Assembly: GCA_036346395.1 (NCBI GenBank)
Contig: CM070615.1
Coordinates: forward strand, 22,253,282-22,317,281
DNA from: Hsuehochloa calcarea
Taxonomy: Eukaryota; Streptophyta; Magnoliopsida; Poales; Poaceae
Direction: 5' to 3'
DNA: 64,000 nucleotides
The translations under genes and the position numbers were made by a program. Position 1 is the stretch's first letter. The number at the start of each line of letters is the position of its first letter. Shown piece by piece: positions 35,522-47,060 of this stretch. Below the pieces are notes generated by a model, which worked only from the letters and a program-made list of their open reading frames with translations, was not told where the DNA came from and did no database searches.

Positions 35522-35998
35522 TTAAACAATAAAATAACACGTACCCGACGTGAACAACCCTGGATATTGCTCGCGCATGCGAGACTCCAACTCCCAAGTC
35601 GCCTCTCTCTCGGTCGATCGCCCACGGCACCTGACGATACCAACGTCTTGTGCCTCAAAGACTCGCTCCGACCTCTCCAGAATGCGCGCCGGACGCGACT
35701 CAATTGTGAGATCTTGCTCAATAGTCAGCGGCTCCAATGAAATCTTATGCTCTGGGTCTCTCAAAAACTTTCTCAGCATCGAGACGTGAAACACATTATG
35801 AACCCCACGCATGGACTCAGGAAGATCCAAGCGGTAGGCTAACTTCCCAATTCTTGCAATAATCGGGAACGGTCCAACGTACCTCGGGCTAAGCTTCCCT
35901 TTGGTACCGAACCGAACAATGCCTTTAGTGGGAGACACTCTCAAGAGCACCTGGTCACCCACCGCAAACTCCAAGTCACGCCTCCTCATATCGGCCAT
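35522..35998 (-). pseudogene. Z integrase C-terminus and chromodomain
   Basis: A 158-codon open stretch at the end of the polyprotein. It starts in FAVGDQVLLRVSP, then has the GPY/F-like YVGPFPIIARIGKLAY, SMRGVHNVFHVSMLRKFL, and the chromodomain-like PARILERSERV and TEREATWELESRMREQYP. Bases between those last two motifs look slightly corrupted (VGIVRCRGRS). It is joined upstream to the integrase core in another frame. Confidence 0.85.
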
Positions 35999-36000
35999 AG

Positions 36001-36840
36001 CTTTTCATGCGCTCTCAGCCGCTAATGATTCTCGCCTCACCATGGCCACACGCTCAACGGTCTTGGATCCAATCCGGACCCAAAATTGCCTTCTCTCCTC
36101 GCATCCCAACAAAGCGGCGATCCGCACTTCCGCCCATAGAGAACCTCAAATGGCGCGCTCTAATCTCGAATGGTAACTATTATTATAAGCAAACTCTGCA
36201 AGTGGCAACTGGTCCTCCCAACTACCCTTCCAAGACAAAACGCAAGATCGCAACATGTCCTCCAAAGTCTGAATAGTACGCTCTGACTGCCCATCGATGC
36301 TCATGGGTGAAACGTCAGACTAAGGCGGAGCTGTGCCCAATGCACTCTGCAGACTCTCCCGAACTTGAGACAAACTTGGCGTCCTGTCGTAAATGATGGT
36401 CTTTGGCACACCATGCGCCTTACTATTTCACGCACATAAATAGGAGCTAGATCACTCATTGAATTTGTCGTGCGAATAGGAATGAAGTGCGCAGACTTGC
36501 TGAATCGATCCACCACTACCCAAACTGCATCCTTCCCTCGCGGCGAACGAGGTAACGCCACCACAAAGTCCATAGAGATATCATCCCAAGGCCATTGGGG
36601 TACCTCCAAAGGTCGCAATAACCTGCGCAGACGCTTGTGTTCGGCTTTCACTTGTCGACAAACACCGCAAGAAGCCACATAATTAGCAATATCCACCTTC
36701 ATTCTTTTCCACCAAAATTACATTTGAGATCTCGATACATCTTAGTCTCACCAGATGAATAAAGATTATGAGTGCGATGTGCCTCCTCAAGATATCATCT
36801 TTGACCTCCGCCTTTTGCGCACGCAAAGACGCCCTTTAAA
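36001..36840 (-). pseudogene. Z integrase zinc finger and core (frameshifted)
   Basis: On the minus strand, EEAHRTHNLYSSGETKMYRDL (about 36800-36735) is the His part of the zinc-binding region and CGVCRQVKAEHKR the Cys part. Next come PLEVPQWPWDDISMDFVVALP with the first catalytic Asp and the VDRFSKSAHFIPI segment (frame 36702-36301). The second Asp and the Glu region lie in broken frames between 36400 and 36050. Confidence 0.8.
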
Positions 36841-37123
36841 CCTCAAAGTACCGTAATCATCCATGCTAAAATCACACTCTTTACCCTCATCCGGCGCTTC
36901 CTAACCTCCTGTAATAACCGGTCACTCTGTTGTGCTTCCCACGGTGCAGAATTGTTGACTCAAGAATCAATCGTGTCTCAACATGTGTTGTGCCCGCATA
37001 ACAATAAGATATTCCCATGCGATCAAAATCAGCAATAAGGCAATCTAGAGTAGTGGAGTCGCCTTGCGACTAAGAGCATCAAGAACTACATTGGCCTTGC
37101 ACGGATGATCTTGAATAGTAAGA

Positions 37124-38350
37124 TCATAATCCTTGATCAACTCCAACCACCTCCTTTGCCTCAAATTCAGATCCTTCGAGTGAAGATATATTTGAGACTC
37201 TTGTGATCGTGAAAATATCACAAGGCTCGCCAGATAGATAATGCCTCCAAATCTTGAGAGCAAAAACAACCGCAGCCAACTCCAAATCATGAGTGGGATA
37301 ATTCTGCTCGTGCTTCTTTAACTGTCTCGACGCATAAGCAATCACCTTACCGTCTTGCATAAGCACACAGCCAAGACCCACTCGAGACGCATCTGAAAAG
37401 ACTGTGAATCGCTTTCCTGGCTCGGGAAGAGTGAGAATAGGAGAGGTCACCAACCTCTCTTTCAAAGTGCAGAAACTGCGCTCACACTCATCAGTCCACT
37501 GGAAACTCACACCTTTCTGAGTAAGCTGAGACATCGGTTTGGCGATGATAGAGAAATCCTGCACAAAACGCCGATAATAACCAGCCAAACCCAGGAAACT
37601 CCTCACCTCCTTCACACTAGTCGGTCTCTTCCAATCCACCACTGTGGAGACCTTACTAGGATCAACAGCAATGCCCTGAGGGTTAATCACATGACCCAGA
37701 AAACCCACTTCTGAAATCCAGAACTCACACTTCTTCAACTTAGCATAGAACTTGTGCTCTCTCAAAGTATCTAAAACCAGCCTCAAATGACGCTCATGAT
37801 CCTCATTGGTCTTAGAATAGATAAGAATATCATCAATGAACACCACCACAAAGTCATCTAGATACTCATGTAACATGTTGTTCATGGTCTCCATAAAAAT
37901 GGCAGGTGCATTAGTCAATCCAAAGGACATAACTTTATACTCATAATGCCCATACCTGGTGGAGAAAGCAGTCTTCTCTACATCCTGCTCACGCACACGG
38001 ATTTGATTATACCCTGACTGGAGATCGATCTTGGAGAATACTTGAGCTCCATTCAACCGATCAAACAAGTCCTCAATGCGGGGCAATGGATATTTGTTCT
38101 TGATTGTGACTGCATTAAGCGCACGGTAATCAATACACATACGCCAACTCCCATCCTTCTTCTCAGTGAATAGAACAGGAGCTCCCCATGGCGATACACT
38201 ACGCCTGATCAAACCTTTAGCCAACAAATCATCCAACTGCTTCTTCAACTCGTCCTGAAATGGACGTGCTAATCGATATGGAGACATCGAGATGGGCCGA
38301 GTACCCGGAACAAGATCAATGCGAAACTCCACGTCTCGCACAGGTGGCAA
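37124..38350 (-). CDS. Z reverse transcriptase and RNase H (408-codon open frame)
   Basis: The best-preserved pol segment in the window. RT motifs: SVSPWGAPVLF (51-61), DGSWRMCIDYRALN (66-79), KIDL with catalytic Asp109, FGLTNAP (143-149) and FIDDILIYS (171-179) with the catalytic Asp pair. The connection follows with GLAGYYRRF (254-262). RNase H begins at FTVFSDAS (Asp320) and includes the THDLELAA region (Glu357). The frame breaks at about residue 380. The RNase H tail LRQRRWLELIKDYDL and DALSRK continues in the frame 37290-37045. The Met at 38350 lies inside the polyprotein and is not a natural start. Confidence 0.9.
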   Translation of the reverse strand: MPPVRDVEFRIDLVPGTRPISMSPYRLARPFQDELKKQLDDLLAKGLIRRSVSPWGAPVLFTEKKDGSWRMCIDYRALNAVTIKNKYPLPRIEDLFDRLNGAQVFSKIDLQSGYNQIRVREQDVEKTAFSTRYGHYEYKVMSFGLTNAPAIFMETMNNMLHEYLDDFVVVFIDDILIYSKTNEDHERHLRLVLDTLREHKFYAKLKKCEFWISEVGFLGHVINPQGIAVDPSKVSTVVDWKRPTSVKEVRSFLGLAGYYRRFVQDFSIIAKPMSQLTQKGVSFQWTDECERSFCTLKERLVTSPILTLPEPGKRFTVFSDASRVGLGCVLMQDGKVIAYASRQLKKHEQNYPTHDLELAAVVFALKIWRHYLSGEPCDIFTITRVSNISSLEGSEFEAKEVVGVDQGL

Positions 38351-38359
38351 GCCCGAAGC

Positions 38360-38900
38360 TCACCGAACACATCCGGTAATCACTAACCACCGAATCTCCT
38401 CAATCTGCGGCCACGCTCGGTTTCTCGGCAAGAGCTAAAAGAAGCCTGCCACTACACGGCGGCCGGAACAGTCCACCCAATATCGAAAGAGAGCGCGAGG
38501 CGCACTCCTGAAAGGTCAAAGTCTCCCAGGGCGGGTCTGCATGCAGACCGCTTCTACGTAAACAGGATATCACGGCTCGATAAGAGTGCAACCAATCCAT
38601 ACCCAAGATAACGCCGAACGGCTCCATTTGAATAACTATCAAATTCGCCGTGAACTCCTCTCCATCAATAATAATAGAACACCGGGACAAACAGAGAGCT
38701 AGCAATAATACCCCGGAGAACTAACCAACACCGACCGAGAAATCCATCATACTCAAGTTCGCTCTCTAGCAAACGCCGTTGAGACAAACGAAAAGGTAGC
38801 CCCGAATCAAAAAGGACTAAAGCATCAAACGAATCCACAAGCAAAGTACACGCCACCACGTCGGGGCGGCCCGCAGACTCTGCGAGAGGCATGGCGTACA
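38360..38900 (-). pseudogene. Z aspartic protease region (frameshifted)
   Basis: The frame 39138-38665 contains VVACTLLVDSFDALVLFDSG, with the catalytic Asp-Ser-Gly at about 38808-38800. The second half in another frame (38705-38400) has PFGVILGMDWLHSY, a hallmark of Ty3-gypsy protease ends. Frame changes separate them. Confidence 0.8.
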
Positions 38901-40224
38901 CTCGAGTGGCGCCATGGCGAAAGAAGACGACGGCGGGCGGCGAGAGCCCCGACAATCTGGCGGGCGGTGCGGTAATGCCGGCCGTGCGACTGAAGCGGTG
39001 CGAAGGTGGCGGCCGATAGTACCCTCCGAGGCGCCCAAGCCAAGGAAATGGCGGTGCGGGAGGAGCGATCATCATCCGGAAAGACCCTCGAGCGGACCCA
39101 TCAAGAAGAAGAAGATGGCACAGCTCCCACTTGATCACGCTTAGCGGGTTCTACGCGACACACCCGCTCCTTGTGACCCGGCCGCCACACCGACGGCAAT
39201 CTCCGTCCAAGTGCACTCGCAGCAGCGGTGTCCATCTCCGCACTTAAAGCAAAGCATGCCCCGCAGGGACAGACGAAGAGCTAGAGTACCGCAAAGGACG
39301 AGGCGCCAAGAAGGAACGGCCTCGATCGCTTAGACTTGAAAGATCGCGGTCCTCCTTGAATTTCTTGAAAGGGTCGTTGAATGCACCCACTTCCTCACTA
39401 GAGCTCCTCTTCGGTCACCACCGAAGCTACCACCCACCGAGGCTTGCTTGCCTTTGTGAGTCATCTCCAACTCCATGCCCTAGCTTGCTCCACCACGAGC
39501 AGAATCACAGTGGAGTAGCTCCCAACACATGCCTGCAGACTCAATTGAGACCCGACGAACCTCTTGGCTTTCAAGATCATCATTCGCTCTTCAAGGGACG
39601 GCGAACCAAGTTGTTGAACTCGGCCTCATACTCAGCAATAGACCTCTTCCCTTGAGCAAAGGTCGTCAAGGCAACCTCCATCTTCTCAACAAAAGAGTAG
39701 GGGTAGAACTTTCCCTTGAACTGATCAACAAAGTCCTCCCAAGTGATCGACCTTGAGTGGCGGTCCTCAAGACAACACGCCCTCCACCAAATATCTGCTG
39801 CCCTTTCACCGAAAGGCTACAAACGGACCCTCGATGTGAAGACATTTCCAAAGCTCCAAATCGCCTCTCCATGTAGCGCAACCATCCATTGCTCGACCGG
39901 TGTGCTCGACCCATCAAATGGATCCAACCTCAACCCCATCCACTCTCGAAGTGTCATCCGCGCCTCAGAAACCGGTGGATGTGCGACAGGAGCAACAACA
40001 GATGCCGCAGCAACAGGGGCTGCCGGCGCCTGTTGACGAAGAGCACGGATCTCTCCCACCAACTCTCTCAGCAAAGCGGGGTCTCATCTTGGGCCCCAAC
40101 CGAGGCGGGTCAACAAAGAACCCTCGCCATCGACTCATCTCTTCAGAGGTGGCTCCACGGAACCTCTTCCGGCCCCGACCTCCACGATCATGCCACCACG
40201 ACCACGTCCTCTACCCCTCGGCAT
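38900..40224 (-). pseudogene. Z gag (frameshifted)
   Basis: Starts ATG at 40224 with a run of Arg-Gly dipeptides, as in Y and (decayed) W. The RTLREWMGLRLDPFDG-like segment lies near 39960-39910, and a zinc knuckle of CFKCGDGH type near 39250-39210. GC-rich stretches hold many frame changes. Long plus-strand ORFs across this region are antisense shadows. Confidence 0.78.
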
Positions 40225-40470
40225 AGCTATCAACCACAATCAACAATACACAATGAGTTCAAAGGTCAAAATAAAATCATGCATCAATAAACAACATAAC
40301 GGAAGCGTAAAACTATATTCGTACCTCTCTCTAACCTACTGTGCACTAGTGTGTCAAATTTTAGGTTAGTTAACCATTAGCAAATTTTAGTTGATTTACT
40401 AAACTAAAACAAATTTTAACAATTTTAGTTTGCCTATGTTGTTAATCTATTCACCACGGACCTAAAGCCC

Positions 40471-40482
40471 GCTCTGATACCA
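40471..40482 (-). promoter_or_regulatory. Z primer-binding site
   Basis: Minus-strand TGGTATCAGAGC, an exact tRNA-Met site. The untranslated leader between it and gag (40225-40470) is AT-rich and nearly identical to that of W (50330-50563). Confidence 0.9.
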
Positions 40483-40484
40483 AT

Positions 40485-42746
40485 CAGAATAACACCAAAT
40501 TTCAACACCGAGCCTAGAATGCCACCACTCTACTCTCTAAACTGATAATTAATGACACACTATAACATTACAGCAGGAAAACAACAATAAACATATCCAT
40601 GGATCACAAAGGAACATGCATAATTATGGATCAAACGATATTAGATACTCAAGTGGAATAAAACCGGGTAAACAGTCCAAAATAGCATCAACCAATGAAT
40701 CCAAATTATTAAAGCAAATAGTCTAGTCCAAACGTTGTCCTAAACTTTATTCAACCTCTAACATGTCCAAGAGTAATCCAATTGTGAATGAAAAGATTCT
40801 TATGGCAAATGATCATGTGTTGTCCATGTGCTCTACTCGCTCTCAGTTACGGCATCCTCGAAGATCACCTAAAGACAACAATAGAGCAAGGGTGAGTCCA
40901 CGACTCAGCAAACACATCAATATACAACGGACAATAATAAGCCAACAGTAATCAATAACTTCATTATCATCACATGCACTTCTATTAATATTCTCATGCT
41001 GTTACCTTTCCTTTGTTTAACACACATTAATCTCATTTATGAATGCAACTCTAAACTACATGTCCACATGCACTTCTTTCGCGTATACCGGTATAGCATG
41101 AGTGAATGCTCGCGACAACATTCACTCTCAAGCCCGTTCCTCCATAAGGATCGGGGACCTCCTCCACTCCCGTGGAGTTGTGATCATTCATGATCACCTG
41201 CTCATATGCAAAGATGCTTATGAATGCAAACATGCAAACTCCATCATAAACATCATATCCAACTTTTCGTCATTTTTGTCCACAAAGATATAACCATGTC
41301 ATTCCATTGTTTACAATTAAATAAAATAAAAGCACAACAATAATGGTAATGAAGATAAAGAATCACGGTGATCAATCATTGATCGCTGCTACCATGCACT
41401 TGCCTTTACTAGTTGCGACGCACGATTTGGCTAGAAGATGGCAACAAGCACGACGCCTCTCCTATATTAAATACACAAACTTCAATACAAGCTATAGCAA
41501 CAAGAATAGCAATCAATAAACTTCGCTCCTACCCGTCCCCAAATATACCACGTTACTCCGGTACCGAATAGTTACCCATATCTGTCCTGGTACTAAAACG
41601 AACGTAACTTTTGACTCAAAAGTCTGATCACGACAAACCACCCCATTCTGGATTCTTCATAAGATTATCCACATTTTCTTAGATTACAAAGTCTTCTAAT
41701 TAAATCATCTAACCCTCCGTTTTTAGCCCAGAAAACCGATCTGTCCGCTTCGGAACAGCAGGTCTTCCTAATTTCATAACTTTTGTTTTACTCAACCAAA
41801 ATTCGCGTTCTCAGATTCTACAGAACCATTGGACAATTATCTACATCTATCATGTAGATCAAAAACTCTAATTAGTCTATTTACTATTTTTAATCCGCCG
41901 TCTACCAAAACAGCACCGAACGACGACAACCACAAGGACAGCAGCCTTCCGAAAATCATAACTCGAATTCTACTTGTCCGATTGACGTGATTAAAAATGC
42001 TATAGAAAGATATCGAAATTATCTACAATTAACTAGTAGATGACATTTCCAAAATTTGCCATTAAGATATCCGAATAAATCGTACAACGGACAGCAGGTT
42101 AAACAAACTCATTAATCGGCCTCTCTATTAGAAAATTATAAAACCTCACTAATTAATCTAGATTATAATCTCTAATACTTACTCGGGAATTGTGATGATG
42201 CCTCAACTGCATGCATGCATCACAGGGAAATTCTTTTCACACGCACGCAAGGCGGCGAGATCTTGACTCGGCGCCACAAAGAAAGAAATCAAGAAGAAGA
42301 CTCGTGGCGGCTTCCAATAATGGCAATGCAAAGAACGCAAAGCAGAAGAAGATCCACGCTGTCTCTAAGAAGAAGACGGGCAACATAAGAAGAAGAACGC
42401 AGCAAGACAAAGAAGAAGAAGAAGACTCTCGGCGGCTTCTCCATCTCGGCTCGGCGTCTGGCGGCTCACGCGGCGACGCACACGGCAGCAGAGAAGACAC
42501 GCAGCAGCCGAAGCAGCGACGCAGCAGAGCAGCAGATGCAACAAGACAGAGAAAAGAATTGGTCAAGCGCGGGCTTGGATGGAAAGAAAAAAAAGAAAAA
42601 GGCTAGGGTTTCTAGAGAACCCACAATCTATTTATATAGCTCTTTAAAAAAACTCTGAAATTCTATTTTTTGTGTACTATTTTATTTAATTACACACAGG
42701 CCCTTAAGAGTTTAATAATATTTATTTTTTTTTTCAGAATATTACA
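40485..42746 (-). repeat. Z 5' LTR (about 2262 bp)
   Basis: Matches the 3' LTR, but its first 30 bases next to the primer site are altered (AATAACACCAAATTTCAACACC for TGTAACACCCCAGCCCAACAC-type sequence), so the exact boundary is uncertain. The GC-rich leader (42238-42590) differs from its partner by many indels. A TATA box lies at 42628-42638 and the hairpin block at 41084-41197. Confidence 0.88.
42628..42638 (-). promoter_or_regulatory. TATA box of Z 5' LTR
   Basis: Minus-strand TATATAAATAG. This copy would drive the genomic RNA of Z. Confidence 0.72.
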
Positions 42747-42751
42747 GAAGG

Positions 42752-43586
42752 ATTCGGCCGGCTATGTTGTGCGAGGAAGCAAATGGCATGAAGTAAAGAA
42801 ATGAGAGAGATTCGTTTGGCCAGGAGATGGTGGGAGGAAGAGATACAGGTGTTTCGGCTGCACTAAGAGGGAGGTAGAGAAACCAGGGTCGGTAGAGCAC
42901 GAAGACGCGTGGGCGAAGCTGGGAGTCGTGGTGCTCATGCGCGATGGATGGCAGGGAGACGCGGCCGCGTGGAGGGAAAAGCCTGCCGGTGGGGGCGGGA
43001 GGTAAGAGAGAGGAGATTGAAAAAGGGTCTTCCAGATTTTTGGTAATTATGCTGAAAGTCTGAGGAATTTTTACATATAGCTAAATAGCTCTGAAAATTA
43101 TAAAAATTTTAGGGGAAGTTTCTGACATAGATTATACTCTTGTGTATTTTTTCAGGGTTTTTCATGTGATATATTTTTCTATATAATTCTTTTAAGTTTC
43201 TGATGTGGTGTTTGACTTTTGATTTCCTTAGTTTGACTGGTTGTTTTAACATAGTAAATAATTTCTAAAAATTATGGAATACATATGGTGAGTCTATAAT
43301 ATGTTCCAGAACTTAGGAAAAATATTTCCAGGCACTGTTCACTTGATTTGTTTGTTTGTTTTTTTTTCTTTTAACTCTATTTGAATATGCAAATAAAATG
43401 GAAACCAATTAACCTCCAATAAATTCCAGAAAATCCAACCAACCATATCAAAGAATATAGAATCTAGTTGAACTATTCCCACACTTGAACTTATTTGCTG
43501 CAACAAAAACTTTTAAAAAGTCCAAAATTTCATAAATATGTAGTAAATGCTTATCTAATCCAACTTATTACTTTTGGGCTGTTACA
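42752..43586 (-). repeat. D LTR, terminal segment (5' end on minus strand)
   Basis: The GC-rich rest of the leader (to about 43020) is followed by the AT-rich U3-like end, terminating GGGCTGTTACA. The U3 part aligns in reverse complement with 1146-1640 of A. Confidence 0.8.
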
Positions 43587-43833
43587 ACAACCAACCGGTA
43601 CGCTCGCTCTCACGCTCACCGCTCGGAGTCGCTGTCAGCTGGGGCTCACCTGTTGGATCTGTCTCCTTCCTCGCGCTGGTGTTCGCTCAGAGGTTCGACT
43701 CCACGTGGCTGCGAGCTCCTGCGTCGCGCCAGTGACGGTGTCAATCCACCGCATCCGTTGACCACTCCTGAGCCTCCGCCACTTCACGCTGCCTCCGCTC
43801 TGTCACCTTCCTGGGCATAATACGCTCTCCTTG

Positions 43834-43853
43834 CTCTCTCTCTCTCTCTCTCT
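43834..43853 (+). repeat. (CT)10 microsatellite
   Basis: Ten CT repeats in the pyrimidine-rich leader of B. Confidence 0.95.
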
Positions 43854-43912
43854 TCGCCATTCTTCCTCTCTGTGGCTGAGGAAGAAGAGGTTCTCCTGTG
43901 CAACCTTCTCGG

Positions 43913-43999
43913 GTAAGCTTCAATCCATTGATTCCTATCTGCTCTATGAGCACTACCTTGTCCATTTTTTCTAATGCGCGGGCTTGAATCAACTTATAG
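43913..43999 (+). other. Candidate 87-bp leader intron in LTR B
   Basis: GTAAGC donor, CTAAT branch-like motif at 43971-43975 and CTTATAG acceptor, collinear with 2209-2296 in A. A TTCCAG shortly after could be an alternative acceptor. Confidence 0.5.
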
Positions 44000-44084
44000 A
44001 TTCCAGTCCATCCTCGCACTCTCGGCTATTTCCAGAGCACGCACCCGAGCGACATCACCGTGCCATCTTCACCTCTGTGAGGTT

Positions 44085-46559
44085 TGTAACACCCCAGCCC
44101 AACACTGAGCCTGGAATGCCACTAAACTACCCTCGAAACTAATAATTATTGACACACTATAAAATTTCAGCAAGAGAACAACAATAATCATATCCAAGGA
44201 TCACAAACTAGCATGTATAAATATGGATCAAACGATAATCAATAAGCAAGGGGAATAAAACCAGGTAAATAATCCAAAGTAATAGCAATCAATGAATCCA
44301 AATTAATAAAGCGAATAGTCTAGTCCAAGTGATGTCCTAAACTTTATTCAATAACTAACAGGTCCATGTGTAAACCAATATTGAATGAATGATTATCATG
44401 GCGAATGATCATGTGATGCCCATGTGTTCTACTCGCTCTCAATTACGGCATCCTCGAAGATCACCTAAAAACAACAGTAGAGCAAGGGTGAGTCCACGAC
44501 TCAAAGAAATACATCCATAAACAACGAACAATAATAAATCAACGACATTCAATAACTTCATTATCATCATGTGCACTTCATTAACATTCTCATCCATCAA
44601 TCTCAAATATCAATGCAACTCTATTCTATATGTCCACATGCACTTCTTTCGCGTATACCCGGTATAGCGTGAGTGAATGCTCGCGACAACATTCACTCTC
44701 AAGCCCGTTCCTCCTCAAGGATCGGGGACCTCCTCCACTCCCGTGGAGTTGTGATCAATCAAGATCACCTTCTCTTATGCAAAGATGCTTATGAATGCAA
44801 ACATGCAAACTCCATCATAAACATCATATCCAACTTTTCATCATGCTTGTCAACAAAGATATAATCATACCAATTCATTGTTTGCAATTAAATAAAATAA
44901 AAGCACAACAATAATGGTAATAGAAGATAAAGAAAACAGTGATCGATCATTGATCGCTGTCTACCATGCACTTGCCTTTACTAGTTGCGACGCACAATTT
45001 GACTCGAAGATGGCAACAAGTACGACGCTTCTCCTACATTAAATACACACATCTCAATACAAGCTACAGCATCATACGAATAACAATCCATATACATCGC
45101 TCCTACACGTCCCCAAATATCACACGTTACGCCGGTACCGACTAGTTACCTATAGCTGACCGGTTACTAAAAAGAGCGTAACTTTTGACTCGAAAGTCCG
45201 ATCACCACAAACCACCCCATTCTGGATTCTTCATAAAATTATCCACATTTTCTTAGATTACGAAGACTTCTAATTAAATCATCTAACCCTCCGTATTTAG
45301 CCCGGAAAGCCGGTCTGTCCGCTTCGGAACAGCAGACTTACTAAATTCATAACTTTTGTTTTATCCAACCAAAATGCGTGTTCTCAGATCCTACAGAATC
45401 ATTGGACAATTATCTACAACTTTCATGTAGATCAAAAACTATAATTAGGCTATTTACTATTTTTAGTTTACAGTCTACCAAAACAGCGCCTAAAGACGAT
45501 AACCCTAAAAACAGCGGCCTTCTCAAAAACGTAACCCCAATTATACTCGTCCGATTGACATGATTCAATATGCTAAAGAGAGCTATCGAAATTATCTACA
45601 ATTAACTAGTAGATAATACTTCTTGATACATTCCCTTGCTTCGGTGGTACATACAGCGGCCACGCACACACGTGTAGCAGCAGTCCACAAAACCAAAATA
45701 GCTAACTACTAAATTCCAACTGATGCACTACTAAATTAATTAACCTTAGCAATGTACTAACAAATAACCAGCTACTAACTAATCTATTTCTAACCGCACC
45801 CTCTTAATCCATTTGCTAATGCTAGCATCAGCACTAATAGACGAGAAATCAGAAAGACACAAGAGATAACCTGGCGCTCGGGTGAAGCCAACGTTCGGCG
45901 GCTGCAATTCCACTCGCGAAGACGCGCAACGCAGAAGAAGAATGCGGATAGCGACCTCGGCGGCTTAGCGCGAAGAAGGAAAAATTGGCGAAGAAGCGGC
46001 TCTGGCGGGCAAAGAATTTGGCTCAAGAAATAAGCGGAGATGCGGCCGCGGCAGCCCACGCGCGCAAAGAAAGCAAAGCGAAGAAAGCACAAGTGCCGGC
46101 GGTGGCTTTGTCTTCGATTCGGCGAGAAACCAACAGAGCTACGGCTGCGGCTACCGGAAGGTGCAAAGAAGAGCGAGATTTTCCACGCAAGAGCCAAAGA
46201 ATGCAGCAGCCTTTCTCGCGCAGGAGGCACGGCGACGACCGGTGCAAGTAATAAGCTTCCAGCGACAGCTCGGCCAAATACAGAAGAAAAAGTGGGGAAA
46301 AAAAACTAACTACACGGCTAGGAAAAAAGAGAAAGCAAGGAAAAAAGCTAGGGTTTCTAGAGAACCCCAAAATTTATTTATATAGCTCATAAAAATTCCG
46401 AAAATTCTATTTTTCACAAAATCTTTTTATTTAATTACACCCAGGCCCTTAAGAGGTTAATAAATAATTAATTATTGTTACTCTTTACTTAATTACGCTC
46501 CGATCCTTAGGACGCGATTAATACTAATTTTAATATTATTTTTTTTTCAGAGTATTACA
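44085..46559 (-). repeat. W 3' LTR (2475 bp)
   Basis: Same plan as Z: hairpin block at about 44651-44768, tandem modules with TAACTTTT cores (45175-45600), GC-rich leader (45870-46300), TATA-like TATATAAATAAA on the minus strand (46373-46384), and U3 end CAGAGTATTACA. The GC-rich part differs from its partner by many indels; the rest is nearly identical. Confidence 0.92.
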
Positions 46560-46572
46560 TTCTACCCCCCTT
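46560..46572 (-). promoter_or_regulatory. W polypurine tract
   Basis: Plus-strand TTCTACCCCCCTT next to the 3' LTR. Confidence 0.88.
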
Positions 46573-46639
46573 AACGGAATTCGACCCCGAATTCTACTCG
46601 CCGTTCTACTCAAATAAAAACTGCACAGCTGAAATTAAA

Positions 46640-47060
46640 CAACAAAATAACACGTGCAGACGTGAACAACTCCGCATCTTGCTCGCGCATGCGAGACTCC
46701 AACTCCCAAGTCGCTTCTCTCTCGACAATCGTCCACAGCACCTTGACGTATACCAACGTCTTGTGCCTCAGCACTCATCTCGTCATTTTTCGGTACACTC
46801 AACTGACAGAAGTCGAAGGTACGGTCTTACTTGGTGGTCAACGGCTCTAAGAAAACCTTGTAATCCTGATCTCTCAAATACTACCTTGACATCGGGTTAT
46901 ACAAAATGTTGTGTGCCCTGCGCATGGACACGAGACGGTCCTAACGATACACTGTCTTCCAAAAATCTCCACAACTTCCAGAAACAAACTAATGTAACTT
47001 GGGCCAAACTTCGTTTTGGTACCAAACCACACAATCTGTACATAACACCCTGAACTCCTG
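46640..47060 (-). pseudogene. W remnant of integrase C-terminus/chromodomain
   Basis: Bases 46680-46780 closely match the chromodomain tail of Z (35570-35670). Further in, the sequence around 46890-46930 is decayed integrase end, closer to X than to Z (shared GACATCGGGT and GCGCATGGA contexts). Not translatable. Confidence 0.72.

Larger units (their letters stand above)
33117..42746 (-). mobile_element. Tekay/Del-type Ty3-gypsy chromovirus Z (9.63 kb)
   Basis: Bounded by TSD GAAGG (33112-33116 and 42747-42751). Minus-strand order: 5' LTR (40485-42746), primer site, gag, protease, RT, RNase H, integrase, chromodomain, purine tract, 3' LTR (33117-35447). Z carries a clean RT-RNase H frame of 408 codons; the rest is frameshifted. 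Outside a GC-rich tract the LTRs are almost identical over more than 1.7 kb, so the insertion is young. W has related LTRs, so the Z family could have mobilised it. Confidence 0.93.
438..43586 (-). mobile_element. 5' LTR of element D, about 5.07 kb net, split by four insertions
   Basis: The LTR begins TGTGAGGACACC next to the primer-binding site and ends GGGCTGTTACA. It survives as 438-1145, 22188-22502, 27471-28987, 31425-33116 and 42752-43586. Removing A, V, S and Z with one copy of each 5-bp TSD gives a continuous LTR that collinearly matches LTR G (62944-64000) across its start. Its minus-strand 5' part (42752-43586) resembles the start of A (1146 onwards): both share an AATATNTTTCCTAAGTTC-type segment and an ATAATTTTTAGAAATTATTT segment. 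The right flank 43587-43591 (acaac) should recur left of the element outside the window. Confidence 0.85.

Noticed and set aside
38914..40290. Plus-strand ORFs across 38914-40290
   Set aside because: Antisense to the frameshifted gag of Z; no independent homology.
438..43586. Giant inverted repeat (A plus, D minus) as a foldback transposon or fragile palindrome
   Set aside because: A has its own TCATA duplication and G shows the empty site, so it is a chance insertion of a family member in opposite orientation.
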